Below, piece by piece: positions 18,086 to 26,183 of a stretch of DNA of 64,000 nt. Origin of the DNA: Roseibium algicola (GTDB lineage: Bacteria > Pseudomonadota > Alphaproteobacteria > Rhizobiales > Stappiaceae); assembly GCF_001999245.1 (NCBI RefSeq), contig NZ_CP019630.1, forward strand, positions 3,121,001 through 3,185,000, read 5' to 3'. The notes beneath the pieces were generated by a model. It made no database searches and had not been told where the DNA came from. It saw only the letters and a list, made by a program, of their open reading frames with translations. Every line of letters starts with the position of its first letter. Position 1 is the stretch's first letter. Made by a program: the position numbers and the translations under genes.

Positions 18086-18247
18086 TCAAAGCAGGATGTA
18101 GCCGACAACCGCCAGTGCGATTACCGCGCCTGCGGTGCCGATCGCCAGGACGTAACGCATCTCGTGAAGCTCGAGGCCCTGCTTGGCTTCCTTTTCTCCC
18201 AGAACGACTTCCTTGTCCTGTGCGTTGGTCTGCCTTTGATAAGTCAT
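18086..18247 (-). CDS. 53-residue single-span membrane protein
   Basis: Read on the minus strand, the frame starts at an ATG (18247) preceded by GAGGTAGAG and encodes 53 residues. The N-terminal half is charged (MTYQRQTNAQDKEVVLGEKE...). The C-terminal half is one transmembrane span (MRYVLAIGTAGAVIALAVVG, then YILL and stop). The layout is that of a tail-anchored small protein with its N-terminus in the cytoplasm. It lies beside a second protein of the same layout at 18372 and ends at a terminator. I do not recognise a family. Confidence 0.6.
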   Translation of the reverse strand: MTYQRQTNAQDKEVVLGEKEAKQGLELHEMRYVLAIGTAGAVIALAVVGYILL

Positions 18248-18371
18248 CTCTACCTCGCTGGATTGTGCGTCGTTGCAAGCGCTGAGGGCGGTTTGGCCTC
18301 ATCACTCTTCAGAACAACGTTCGAGCGGCAGTAGTGTTCCTGAAAACGTCCAGGCTGCCCTGGGCGTGCGG

Positions 18372-18536
18372 TCAATAGCTGAGCAGGAATATCAGGGCGA
18401 TCAGCGAAAAAATGATGCCGCTGAATCCAAAGCCAAGAGCAAGGTGCTTCCAGCTGGAGGCTTCCTTGTCTCTGATCCTTTCACGCAGGATGGCAAGGTG
18501 CCGGTCCGCATCGTCGTTAAAGCCGTGATAGATCAT
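18372..18536 (-). CDS. 54-residue single-span membrane protein
   Basis: On the minus strand, an ATG at 18536 preceded by GAGGTAGTG opens a 54-residue frame. A charged N-terminal half (MIYHGFNDDADRHLAILRER...) is followed by one hydrophobic span (FGFSGIIFSLIALIFLL) that ends the protein. The leader resembles that of the 53-residue gene downstream (both have GAGGTAG), and the layout is the same, though the sequences differ. The two may be co-transcribed across a 124-bp spacer. Confidence 0.55.
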   Translation of the reverse strand: MIYHGFNDDADRHLAILRERIRDKEASSWKHLALGFGFSGIIFSLIALIFLLSY

Positions 18537-18731
18537 CTTCACTACCTCGCGATGTTGCCACTTGGCAGTCAGGCTCGACTGCTCTTCAGCGGTTAACGCG
18601 CAAGACCCTTATTCGTTCCCCTCCGGGGGGGCCAAGGGAGACCGTTCAGGTGGGAACTTCCTGGTGGGGTGGCCGTTTTCCCTTTGAAGTCCGGACAACT
18701 TCCGCAAATGCCAAGAGGGGACAAGGTCACT

Positions 18732-19763
18732 ATGGGTTTCGACAGCCTGCCGCTGTGGGTCTTGCTTGCGCTTTTTGCAGGTGCCGGTGGAGTTATACTG
18801 GTTTGCGGCGTTCATCTGACCGGTCAGGCTGACCGTATCGCCGACCGGACAGGGCTGGGCGAGGCCTTGGTTGGCGGTGTCCTGCTGGGGGCGGCCACGT
18901 CGCTCTCGGGCACCGTGGTGTCCGTAACTGCTGCGCTGGACGGCCGTGCGTCGCTGGCCTTTTCAAATGCCGTTGGCGGTATCGCCGCGCAGACTGCCTT
19001 TCTGGCCATCGCTGACATCGTTTACCGGCGCGGCAACCTGGAGCATGTGGCCGCTGACGTTTCCAGTCTTTTTCAATGCGCCCTGCTGATGCTTTTGCTG
19101 GCCATTCCCCTGGTCGCCTACACCACCCCGGAAATCACGTTGCTGGGCGTTCATCCAGCCTCCTACGCCCTGGTTATCGTTTATGGCAGCGGTTTGCTGG
19201 CTCAGCGGCACGTGCGGGAGCAGCCCATGTGGCGTGTTGTGAATACGTCCGAAACCCACGAGGACAGCCCGGATGAGGAACAGCACGACCTGCGCGGTAA
19301 CTTGCGGCTTATCGCAGGGTTTTCAGCGCTGATGCTTGTCCTCGCCTCAATGGGCTGGGTGCTGGCGGAAGTGGCTGGCGCGCTGACGGACCGTTTCAAT
19401 CTCAACGCCTCGCTTGTCGGCGCACTGATGACAGCCGTTGTCACCTCGCTGCCCGAACTGGTGACGACGCTGGCAGCCGTGCATCGTGGTGCCCTGCAGC
19501 TCGCCATTGGCGGCATTGTTGGCGGCAACACCTTCGATACTCTGTTCCTAATGCTTTCCGATGTCGCCTATCGCGACGGCTCGCTTTATCAAGCCGTCTC
19601 CCCTCAGGATTATTTCTGGCTGGCGATCGGGCTGGTGATGACGGCGGTTCTGCTTCTGGGGTTGCTGGTACGGCAGAAGTCAGGCCCCGGCGGGATCGGT
19701 TTTGAAAGTGTCAGTCTGCTTGGCATCTATGGCGGTGCCATTGCGCTTCAGGCGCTCGGTTGA
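18732..19763 (+). CDS. Sodium/calcium-exchanger-like (CaCA superfamily) membrane protein
   Basis: The start is the ATG at 18732. The 343-residue protein has about ten spans and two internally related alpha-repeat-like segments. One is GEALVGGVLLGAATSLSGTV near residue 45; the other is VGALMTAVVTSLPELVTTLA near residue 238, followed by GGIVGGNTFDTLF. The second has the family SxPE motif; in the first the position reads SLSGT, lacking the usual acidic residue. This suggests altered ion selectivity. The central loop is acidic (ETHEDSPDEEQHD). Confidence 0.78.
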   Translation: MGFDSLPLWVLLALFAGAGGVILVCGVHLTGQADRIADRTGLGEALVGGVLLGAATSLSGTVVSVTAALDGRASLAFSNAVGGIAAQTAFLAIADIVYRRGNLEHVAADVSSLFQCALLMLLLAIPLVAYTTPEITLLGVHPASYALVIVYGSGLLAQRHVREQPMWRVVNTSETHEDSPDEEQHDLRGNLRLIAGFSALMLVLASMGWVLAEVAGALTDRFNLNASLVGALMTAVVTSLPELVTTLAAVHRGALQLAIGGIVGGNTFDTLFLMLSDVAYRDGSLYQAVSPQDYFWLAIGLVMTAVLLLGLLVRQKSGPGGIGFESVSLLGIYGGAIALQALG

Positions 19764-19791
19764 TCCTGCGAACCTGTTCGGGAGGCCTTCC

Positions 19792-20379
19792 TCAGAACAA
19801 GGCCATCAGTGCCCAGACAACGATGGCCAGGGGCAAAAGCGCGGCTAGGGCAAAGAGACCGTCCCGGGTGAGGAGAGAGAAGGCAATCAGGCAAACAGAT
19901 GCGCCAAGAAGCGATGACGAGAATGGCACCAGTTCGAGAAAGGGCATCAAGGCGCCGAACAGGAGGCAGGAGAGCGGCAACAAGGCCCGAAGAGGTTGCC
20001 GGAAGAGGAACCGTGCTCTCGCGCGGGAATGTTTGTCGAGCCAGCGTGCGGCAGGCCGCAGCTTGTTCATCGCCACCCGCACCTTGTCGCCCTCAAGACT
20101 TTGCTGACCCAGCCAGTGGGGAAGCCAGACCCGGTCGCGTTTCATCAGCCATTGTGCCGCGATCAGGCAAATGGTCACTCCGCACAGGCTTGAAAACAGG
20201 GGAATGCCGCTCAGCGGTGTCACGACGGCGGCCGCGGGCACGATCAGCATCGTCGCAAATCCGGTTTTCTCGAAAGCGCCGACCACGCGGTCAAGCGAGA
20301 CCTGTCCTTCTTTCGTAATGTCTCCGACCCTGTCGACAATGGACGTCAGGGGCCGGTCCAAGTCCGGATCAACGGTCAT
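19792..20379 (-). CDS. ExoD family exopolysaccharide-synthesis protein
   Basis: The 195-residue protein matches ExoD (PF06055): a charged N-terminus, then hydrophobic segments (GFATMLIVPAAAVVTPLSGI, LFSSLCGVTICLIAAQWLM) and the motif WLPHWL. ExoD affects exopolysaccharide production and alkaline tolerance in Sinorhizobium; the biochemical role is not settled. It converges on the exchanger gene with 28 nt between stops. The ATG at 20379 is the furthest upstream start in frame. Confidence 0.85.
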   Translation of the reverse strand: MTVDPDLDRPLTSIVDRVGDITKEGQVSLDRVVGAFEKTGFATMLIVPAAAVVTPLSGIPLFSSLCGVTICLIAAQWLMKRDRVWLPHWLGQQSLEGDKVRVAMNKLRPAARWLDKHSRARARFLFRQPLRALLPLSCLLFGALMPFLELVPFSSSLLGASVCLIAFSLLTRDGLFALAALLPLAIVVWALMALF

Positions 20380-20524
20380 GGTCCTGCCTGTTTCAGCGGC
20401 CGCAATTGGCGGTCACTGTGTTCTAGGGTGAAAAAATTCCGAGCCTGGTCTTGCAAGGCACATCGTGGCAGGGGCGTTCGGACGGTGGCGGCCGAACGCC
20501 CTGAGCGTCTGCGCAAGAAGATGA

Positions 20525-20977
20525 TTATCTTCCGAAGACAAGTTTCTCGATGCGATCGACAGGATGATTGGTGAGATCCTTGTCGATCTCCGCGACGACA
20601 CGGTCACTGACTTCCTTGTGCAGGCGCTTGCGGACCTGGCCGAGAACCGACGGGGCTGCGACCAGTACGATCTCGTCGAACTTGCCCTTGTGGGCGCGCT
20701 TGTAGAGCATCTGGGCAAGGTCCGCGGCGAAATCGTCTTCAGCCAGCGCATGCCAGTCGGCTTCCTGAACTGCACTTCGATGCCCCTGCGGACCGTCACT
20801 CAAACGACCGGGACGGTCAGCGGTCTGCTCGCGGTTGGGAGGGTTGTCCTGGGTTTCTTTCCGAAAGACCTTGAGGTCCGGCACGTGTTCCGTGCCCGCG
20901 TTGGTCAGGAACAAAGCCTTGGTTCCGTCGGCAACGACTACCCAACCATCATGTTTCAGTCGGATCGCATCCTTCAT
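20525..20977 (-). CDS. Host-attachment family protein (baeRF-like)
   Basis: The start is the ATG at 20977; an extension to 21055 is open but lacks support. The 150-residue protein matches the Host_attach family (PF10116, related to the bacterial-archaeal-eukaryotic release-factor fold): WVVVADGTKALFL near residue 12, FAADLAQMLYKRAHKGKFDE, IVLVAAPSVLGQVRKRL. An Agrobacterium member was linked to attachment, but the fold suggests an RNA- or ribosome-related role. It appears to be monocistronic. Confidence 0.82.
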   Translation of the reverse strand: MKDAIRLKHDGWVVVADGTKALFLTNAGTEHVPDLKVFRKETQDNPPNREQTADRPGRLSDGPQGHRSAVQEADWHALAEDDFAADLAQMLYKRAHKGKFDEIVLVAAPSVLGQVRKRLHKEVSDRVVAEIDKDLTNHPVDRIEKLVFGR

Positions 20978-21185
20978 GTCGCACTCCTGCAGTTTTGGGT
21001 CCGTCTGGAGTGAACGCCGGACCACCGGAAGCGTTCCTGAGGATATCTGTGACAATTTCGACAGTTCGCAAGCCTACCAGTACGGGAAACGGATTGCAGG
21101 GCCTACCGGAAGAGAGCGCGGCGCCCTAAGTGAAGAGTGGTCGTGAGGAACAATGCAGAATTCCGTCCTTGAAAGGGAGAAGATC

Positions 21186-21614
21186 ATGAAGAGACTTGCA
21201 ATCGGGCTCGGTGCTGCCGTGCTGGCCCTCACAGGTGCCGTCGCCCAGGCTGGAGAAACTCCGGCACCGGACGGCGTGAAGCTCTACTTCGTAAACCTGA
21301 AGGATGGCGACACCGTCAAAAGCCCGGTGACCATCCAGTTCGGCCTCTCCGGAATGGGCGTTGCCCCCGCCGGCACGGAAAAGGAAAACACCGGACACCA
21401 TCACCTGATCATCGATGAGAGTATCGAGGGCGAGGAGCTGAACGAAGCTATTCCGGCGGATGACAATCACAAGCATTTCGGTGGTGGGCAAACCGAAACC
21501 ACGATTGAACTGCCAGCCGGTTCACACACGCTGCAACTGGTGCTGGGCGACTGGTCGCACATTCCGCACAATCCGCCGGTCATGTCGGAAAAGATCACGG
21601 TTACCGTGGAGTAG
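21186..21614 (+). CDS. DUF4399 periplasmic protein
   Basis: The start is the ATG at 21186 after AAAGGGAGAAG. The 142-residue protein has a Sec signal peptide (MKRLAIGLGAAVLALTGAVA, cleavage after AQA) and a DUF4399 domain with many His residues (TGHHHLIID, NHKHFGGGQTETTIELPAG, GDWSHIPH). The His clusters could bind a metal such as copper. The domain occurs in secreted proteins of unknown function, often paired with rod-shape or envelope genes. It appears to be transcribed alone. Confidence 0.83.
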   Translation: MKRLAIGLGAAVLALTGAVAQAGETPAPDGVKLYFVNLKDGDTVKSPVTIQFGLSGMGVAPAGTEKENTGHHHLIIDESIEGEELNEAIPADDNHKHFGGGQTETTIELPAGSHTLQLVLGDWSHIPHNPPVMSEKITVTVE

Positions 21615-21703
21615 GCGGCAGCCAGCACCGGTCACCTTCCGGAACGAAAGACTTGTTGCGGCGTTGCTCTCTTATGCTGACCGACCCGCAACAAGGAACG
21701 ACC

Positions 21704-22279
21704 ATGGTAGACCGGCTTGCCGCAGAGATGGACCTCGGCTTCGGTGCGGTTCCGCTGGACGTTCTGGTTCTGCGGATGATTGCGGCCATCGTTCTGGGCG
21801 GTATCATCGGGTTCGAGCGGGAAGAGCGTGGCAAGGATGCCGGGCTCAGGACGCATATGCTTATCGCATTCGCCTCGTGTCTGTTTCTCCTGATCAGTCA
21901 GGCGCTTGCCGATCTTCCCTTTTCCGGGGCGAGCAACGTCAATGTGGATCCGCTCCGTCTGGTCGAAGCCGTGACGGCGGGCGTGGCGTTCCTCTCCGCC
22001 GGTCTGATCTTCTCCCGCAACGGCTCGGTGCAGAACGTCACTACCGGTGCATCAATGTGGCTGGCAGGTGCCATCGGCACGGCCTGCGGCGTCGGTCAGA
22101 TCGGATTAGCGGGTCTTGCAACACTCATGGTGGTGATTGTCCTGGCCGTCATCGGCCGCCTGCAAAGCAAGCTTGGCCCCCAGGCCCGGGACAGCGCCCC
22201 GGACGAGGGAATGAGCGAGAAATCTGACAAGCTTCGCCACGCGCAGGCACACGGCCATCGCGACAAAGGGGCGATTTGA
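21704..22279 (+). CDS. MgtC/SapB family membrane protein
   Basis: The ATG at 21704 has AAGGAA 8 nt upstream; a second ATG at 21674 is possible. The 191-residue protein has the MgtC N-terminal signature: VLRMIAAIVLGGIIGFEREE, then KDAGLRTHMLIAFASCLF, and spans continuing to GLATLMVVIVLAVIG. MgtC proteins modulate growth at low magnesium and act on F-type ATPase or transporters in some pathogens; in free-living bacteria the role is less clear. It converges on the acyl-CoA dehydrogenase gene with 6 nt between stops. Confidence 0.87.
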   Translation: MVDRLAAEMDLGFGAVPLDVLVLRMIAAIVLGGIIGFEREERGKDAGLRTHMLIAFASCLFLLISQALADLPFSGASNVNVDPLRLVEAVTAGVAFLSAGLIFSRNGSVQNVTTGASMWLAGAIGTACGVGQIGLAGLATLMVVIVLAVIGRLQSKLGPQARDSAPDEGMSEKSDKLRHAQAHGHRDKGAI

Positions 22280-22285
22280 TGACGA

Positions 22286-23974
22286 TCAGGCGTTGCCGCG
22301 CGTCTCGAGCAAGCGGCGCGCGATGACCTGAGCCTGAATTTCCGCCGCACCTTCGAAGATGTTCAGGATGCGGGCGTCGCACAGGACACGGGAAATTGCA
22401 TATTCCAGAGCAAAGCCATTGCCGCCGTGGATCTGCAACGCATTGTCCGCCGCGGCCCATGCAACGCGGGCACCGAGCAGTTTCGCCATGCCTGCTTCCA
22501 GATCGCAGCGCTTGCCGGAATCCTTCTGCCAGGACGAGAAATAGGTCAGCTGGCGGGCGATCATCAGTTCAGCAGTCATCATGGCCAGCTTGTCGGCAAC
22601 ACGCGGGAAGTTGACCAGTTCCTTGCCGAACTGGACGCGTTCTTCGGCGTATCTCAGGCCCAGGTCCAGTGCAGACTGGGCGACGCCCAATGCGCGGGCA
22701 GCAGTCTGGATGCGGGCGCCTTCAAAGGTCTGCATCAGTTGCTTGAAACCTTCGCCCTCGACCTGGCCGAGAAGGTTCTCGCCCTTCACCTCGAAGCCGT
22801 CGAAAGCGATTTCATATTCCTTCATGCCCCGATAGCCGAGAACTTCGATCTCGCCGCCGCTCATGCCGTCCGCCGGGAAGGGCTCCTCATCGGTGCCGCG
22901 CGGCTTTTCCGCGATGAACATGGACAAGCCCTTGTACCCGGGTTCATCCGGGTTGGTGCGGGCCAGCAAGGTCATGATATCGGCACGGACCGGATGGGTA
23001 ATCCAGGTCTTGTTGCCGGACACCTTCCAGACGTCGCCGTCCTTCACGGCGCGGGTCTTCAGCGAGGCAAGGTCCGAACCGGTATTGGGTTCGGTGAAGA
23101 CGGCAGTCGGCAGGATCTCGCCGGATGCGATTTTCGGTAGCCAGTGCTGCTTCTGCTCTTCCGTTCCGCCGCACAGAATGAGTTCCGCCGCGATTTCGGA
23201 CCGGGTGCCGAGCGAGCCGACACCGATATAGGCGCGGGACAGTTCTTCGGAGACGACGCACATGGCCTCCTTGCCAAGTCCGAGGCCACCATATTCTTCC
23301 GGTATGGTGAGGCCAAAGACGCCGAGCTCGGACATCTGCTCGATAATCTCAAGCGGAATATATTCGTTTTTCAGATGCCACTCGTGCGCGCTGGGCACGA
23401 CGTTGTCTTCCGCAAAGCGGCGCATCTCGTTGCGGATCTGCTCCATGGTCTCGTCCAGACCTGGGTCGCCGAAGGTGGAATGGCCCGCCTGGTCGCGGAT
23501 CAGGCGGGTGATCTCTCTGCGGATTTCCGGACGGCTTCCGGTATCGATCAGCGACAGGATTTCGGCTGTCTGGAAGCCAAGAGCTTCTTCGGAAGAAACG
23601 CCAAGATCCGCCAGGCGAACGATTTCACCCTGGTTCATCGGAATGCCGCCGAAGATCTGCGCGAGGTACTCCGCAAATCCGAGCTGGACGATGTAGTCCT
23701 CAAGAGCGCCGTAGCGGCCTTCCGCGGTCAGACGTTTCGCGTAGGCATCCAATTGGCGCAGAGACTCCACATAGGTTGCGAACCAGGCCAGTCCGTGGGT
23801 TGCCCTTTGCTCTTCTTCCATCAGGCGGGAGGAGATGCGCCCATCCTCGCTCACGCGGTCGCGCACCCGCTGCGCTGCAAGATTGAGCAGATGATCGAGC
23901 GTGGCGACGGCAGCTTCCGTTCGCTCGGTAAGGCTTGCGGGTGTTTCTGCGGCCGGCAGGGCTGCGGTGAACAT
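22286..23974 (-). CDS. mcd: (2S)-methylsuccinyl-CoA dehydrogenase, ethylmalonyl-CoA pathway
   Basis: The start is the ATG at 23974 with GGAGATC upstream; an ATG at 23992 is the alternative. The 562-residue protein is an acyl-CoA dehydrogenase of about 400 residues with an extra N-terminal domain of about 160. This architecture and segments such as RATHGLAWFATYVESLRQL and LAQIFGGIPMNQ are those of Mcd, which oxidises (2S)-methylsuccinyl-CoA to mesaconyl-CoA. The catalytic Glu is in IFEGAAEIQ near the C-terminus. The organism thus probably assimilates acetyl-CoA through the ethylmalonyl-CoA pathway; no other pathway gene is in the window. Confidence 0.82.
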   Translation of the reverse strand: MFTAALPAAETPASLTERTEAAVATLDHLLNLAAQRVRDRVSEDGRISSRLMEEEQRATHGLAWFATYVESLRQLDAYAKRLTAEGRYGALEDYIVQLGFAEYLAQIFGGIPMNQGEIVRLADLGVSSEEALGFQTAEILSLIDTGSRPEIRREITRLIRDQAGHSTFGDPGLDETMEQIRNEMRRFAEDNVVPSAHEWHLKNEYIPLEIIEQMSELGVFGLTIPEEYGGLGLGKEAMCVVSEELSRAYIGVGSLGTRSEIAAELILCGGTEEQKQHWLPKIASGEILPTAVFTEPNTGSDLASLKTRAVKDGDVWKVSGNKTWITHPVRADIMTLLARTNPDEPGYKGLSMFIAEKPRGTDEEPFPADGMSGGEIEVLGYRGMKEYEIAFDGFEVKGENLLGQVEGEGFKQLMQTFEGARIQTAARALGVAQSALDLGLRYAEERVQFGKELVNFPRVADKLAMMTAELMIARQLTYFSSWQKDSGKRCDLEAGMAKLLGARVAWAAADNALQIHGGNGFALEYAISRVLCDARILNIFEGAAEIQAQVIARRLLETRGNA

Positions 23975-24137
23975 GGCGATCTCCGTTTTCATTTGTTGCG
24001 CAGCAGCGCTTCTTGTTGAAGCTATGTTGCGTTGCACACCCTCATTTGTCGAGCGTGAATTTATAGACCTTTTGGCGGATGCGGTTTTCACTACCCAGGC
24101 TTGACGAATTGTGTCAGCGCAGGCCACATCTTGGGTC

Positions 24138-25028
24138 ATGAGCGCCAGACAGACAGTTCTCGTGATCTACGCCGTCCTGAAAGACGCCATCGGTCACTTC
24201 GCCCGGGATGACGGCTTTGCAATGGCCAGTCACGTGGCACTGTCGGGGTTGCTGGCGATATTTCCCCTGCTGATCTTCATCGCCTCGCTCGCGGCCTTTC
24301 TCGGCATGACCGGTGCTGCCGACACGGTGTCGGAACTGCTGTTCGATGCCTGGCCGGCAAGCGTTGCATCGCCTGTCGTGCGGGAAATCCAGAATGTCCT
24401 GACCATTCGCCGCGGCGACCTTGTGACCTTCGGCGCCGTTGCCGCTTTGTGGTTTTCCTCCAACGGTGTGGAGGCGCTGCGTACCGCACTCAACCGGGCC
24501 TACCGGCAGCATGAAAACCGCTCCATCGTGCTGTTGCGGCTGCAATCGATCGGGCTTGTGCTGCTGGGTGCCGGCATTCTGCTTGCCTACACGTTTCTGG
24601 TGGTTCTGGCGCCGCTCGCCCTCGAGGGGCTGAAGGTCTTCGTGCCGCAGGTCGAGACTTTCCTGCTGTCAATCAACGTTGCCCGATACACACTGGCCGG
24701 ATCGCTGCTGATCATCGGCCTTTTCATCACCCACTGGCTGCTGCCGGCGGGGCATCGCACTTTCCGCGACCTGTGGCCCGGAGTGCTCGCCACACTGTTC
24801 ATGTGGATCATTGCCGGCAGTGCCTTCGGCGCCTATCTCGCCAGCTTCGCCAATTACGTCTCCACCTATGGCGGTCTGGCCGGGATCATGACCGCGCTGA
24901 TCTTTCTCTATATCTGCGCGCTCGTGTTCATTCTGGGCGGTGAACTCAACGCGGCAATCTCCCGTCAACGGCGCTACTGGCGCCGCCGTCAGGAACAGCT
25001 TGCGCTGGCGCTTGACGCCGAAGCCTGA
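24138..25028 (+). CDS. YihY/BrkB family inner-membrane protein
   Basis: The start is the ATG at 24138 (GTG at 24111 is possible; no strong ribosome site for either). The 296-residue protein has six spans and the YihY signature segments: GFAMASHVALSGLLAIFPLL, NGVEALRTALNRAYR, LPAGHRTFRDLWPG and YGGLAGIMTALIFLYI. Once called ribonuclease BN by mistake, this family is now viewed as membrane proteins of unsettled function. The C-terminus is a basic tail (RQRRYWRRRQEQ). It is divergent from the methylsuccinyl-CoA dehydrogenase gene. Confidence 0.87.
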   Translation: MSARQTVLVIYAVLKDAIGHFARDDGFAMASHVALSGLLAIFPLLIFIASLAAFLGMTGAADTVSELLFDAWPASVASPVVREIQNVLTIRRGDLVTFGAVAALWFSSNGVEALRTALNRAYRQHENRSIVLLRLQSIGLVLLGAGILLAYTFLVVLAPLALEGLKVFVPQVETFLLSINVARYTLAGSLLIIGLFITHWLLPAGHRTFRDLWPGVLATLFMWIIAGSAFGAYLASFANYVSTYGGLAGIMTALIFLYICALVFILGGELNAAISRQRRYWRRRQEQLALALDAEA

Positions 25029-25064
25029 CTGGATTTTCCCAAAGACGGCTTCCGGGGACTAACC

Positions 25065-25958
25065 CTAGCTCCTTGCTGGCTTCTTGCGGATGGTCAAGAC
25101 GGCGCTGATGACCAGAACCATTCCACCGATCTGAACCGGCGTCAGGGATTCACCGAACAGGAAATAGCTTTCCACCGCAGTTGCCACCGGCACCAGATAA
25201 AAAAGGCTTGCGACCTGGGAGACCGCGCCCTCGCGGATCAGCAGCATCAGGAGCAGGATCGCGCCGACGGACAAGACCAGCACGAGCCAGGCCATCGCAA
25301 AGATCAGCTCACCTGACCAGGTGATCTGCCAGCTTTCGGTCAGGCTCAGCGGAATTGTGACAAGCAACGCGCCGACGTACTGCCAGACAGTTGCCGCCAT
25401 GAGGTCGGTCTGCTGTACGAAACGCTTCTGGTAGACTGTTCCCAGGCTGATGGCCGCAACGGAGATGAGGACCACGAATATCGTCACCGGCGTGATGCCC
25501 GATCCGGCAAGGTCGAGTTTCGGACCAAGAACGAATGCAAGGCCAATCGCTCCGATGGCCATGGCGAGCCAGTGTCTGCGGGAAATGGTTTCGCCAAGCA
25601 AAGCCACCGCGATGAGCGCGGTCAGCACGGGCTGAAGACCGACAATGATCGAGGACGCTCCAGCCGGCATGCCCTGTTTGATTGCCCAGAACACACCACC
25701 GAGATAGATGCCGTGAACCAGCATGCCGGTGAAGATGCAATGGGCAATGGCAGCCGGATCTTTCGGCCAGGACTTCGACAAGAACATCGCCAGCAGAATC
25801 AGCACCGGCAAAACCGCAACGAAGCGGACCGTCAAAAACACCATCGGATCGATGTAGGGCGCGCCGAGTTTAGAACCGACGAAGCCCGTAGACCACAGCA
25901 AAACAAAAATGGCCGGTGCGGCTCTGGCGAGGAGATTCAATTGCAGCCTCAATGACAA
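25065..25958 (-). CDS. EamA/DMT-superfamily transporter
   Basis: The 297-residue protein has ten spans in two EamA repeats; FVLLWSTGFVGSKLGAPYID is the typical first span. No ATG is available before residue ~39, so the start must be a TTG: 25958, 25952 or 25943 are all possible, and I give the longest. DMT family members export metabolites or amino acids, or import small solutes; the substrate is unknown. It converges with the YihY gene with 36 nt between stops. Confidence 0.83.
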   Translation of the reverse strand: MSLRLQLNLLARAAPAIFVLLWSTGFVGSKLGAPYIDPMVFLTVRFVAVLPVLILLAMFLSKSWPKDPAAIAHCIFTGMLVHGIYLGGVFWAIKQGMPAGASSIIVGLQPVLTALIAVALLGETISRRHWLAMAIGAIGLAFVLGPKLDLAGSGITPVTIFVVLISVAAISLGTVYQKRFVQQTDLMAATVWQYVGALLVTIPLSLTESWQITWSGELIFAMAWLVLVLSVGAILLLMLLIREGAVSQVASLFYLVPVATAVESYFLFGESLTPVQIGGMVLVISAVLTIRKKPARS

Positions 25959-26183
25959 AGTCGAAGATGACGCAAGGTTAGATTGCGTCGAGTCGGTGGG
26001 GTTACACGCATGTTAACCGTAAGTTGGCATTTATAGTCAAATATACGGCGCAAACATGAGTGTTCGAACGTTCTGTCGTGAAAGAAACGCAGGCCAGAAG
26101 CACGAACACTTCCAGATCGATCAACTCATGGATGTAAACATCGACCCCGATGGCACATCCGTTGATCCAGGGGACATACGCTG

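Noticed and set aside
26056..26085. GTTC repeats resembling a LexA box
   Set aside because: The GTTC-N7-GTTC spacing of the alphaproteobacterial SOS box is not met (spacer of 4).
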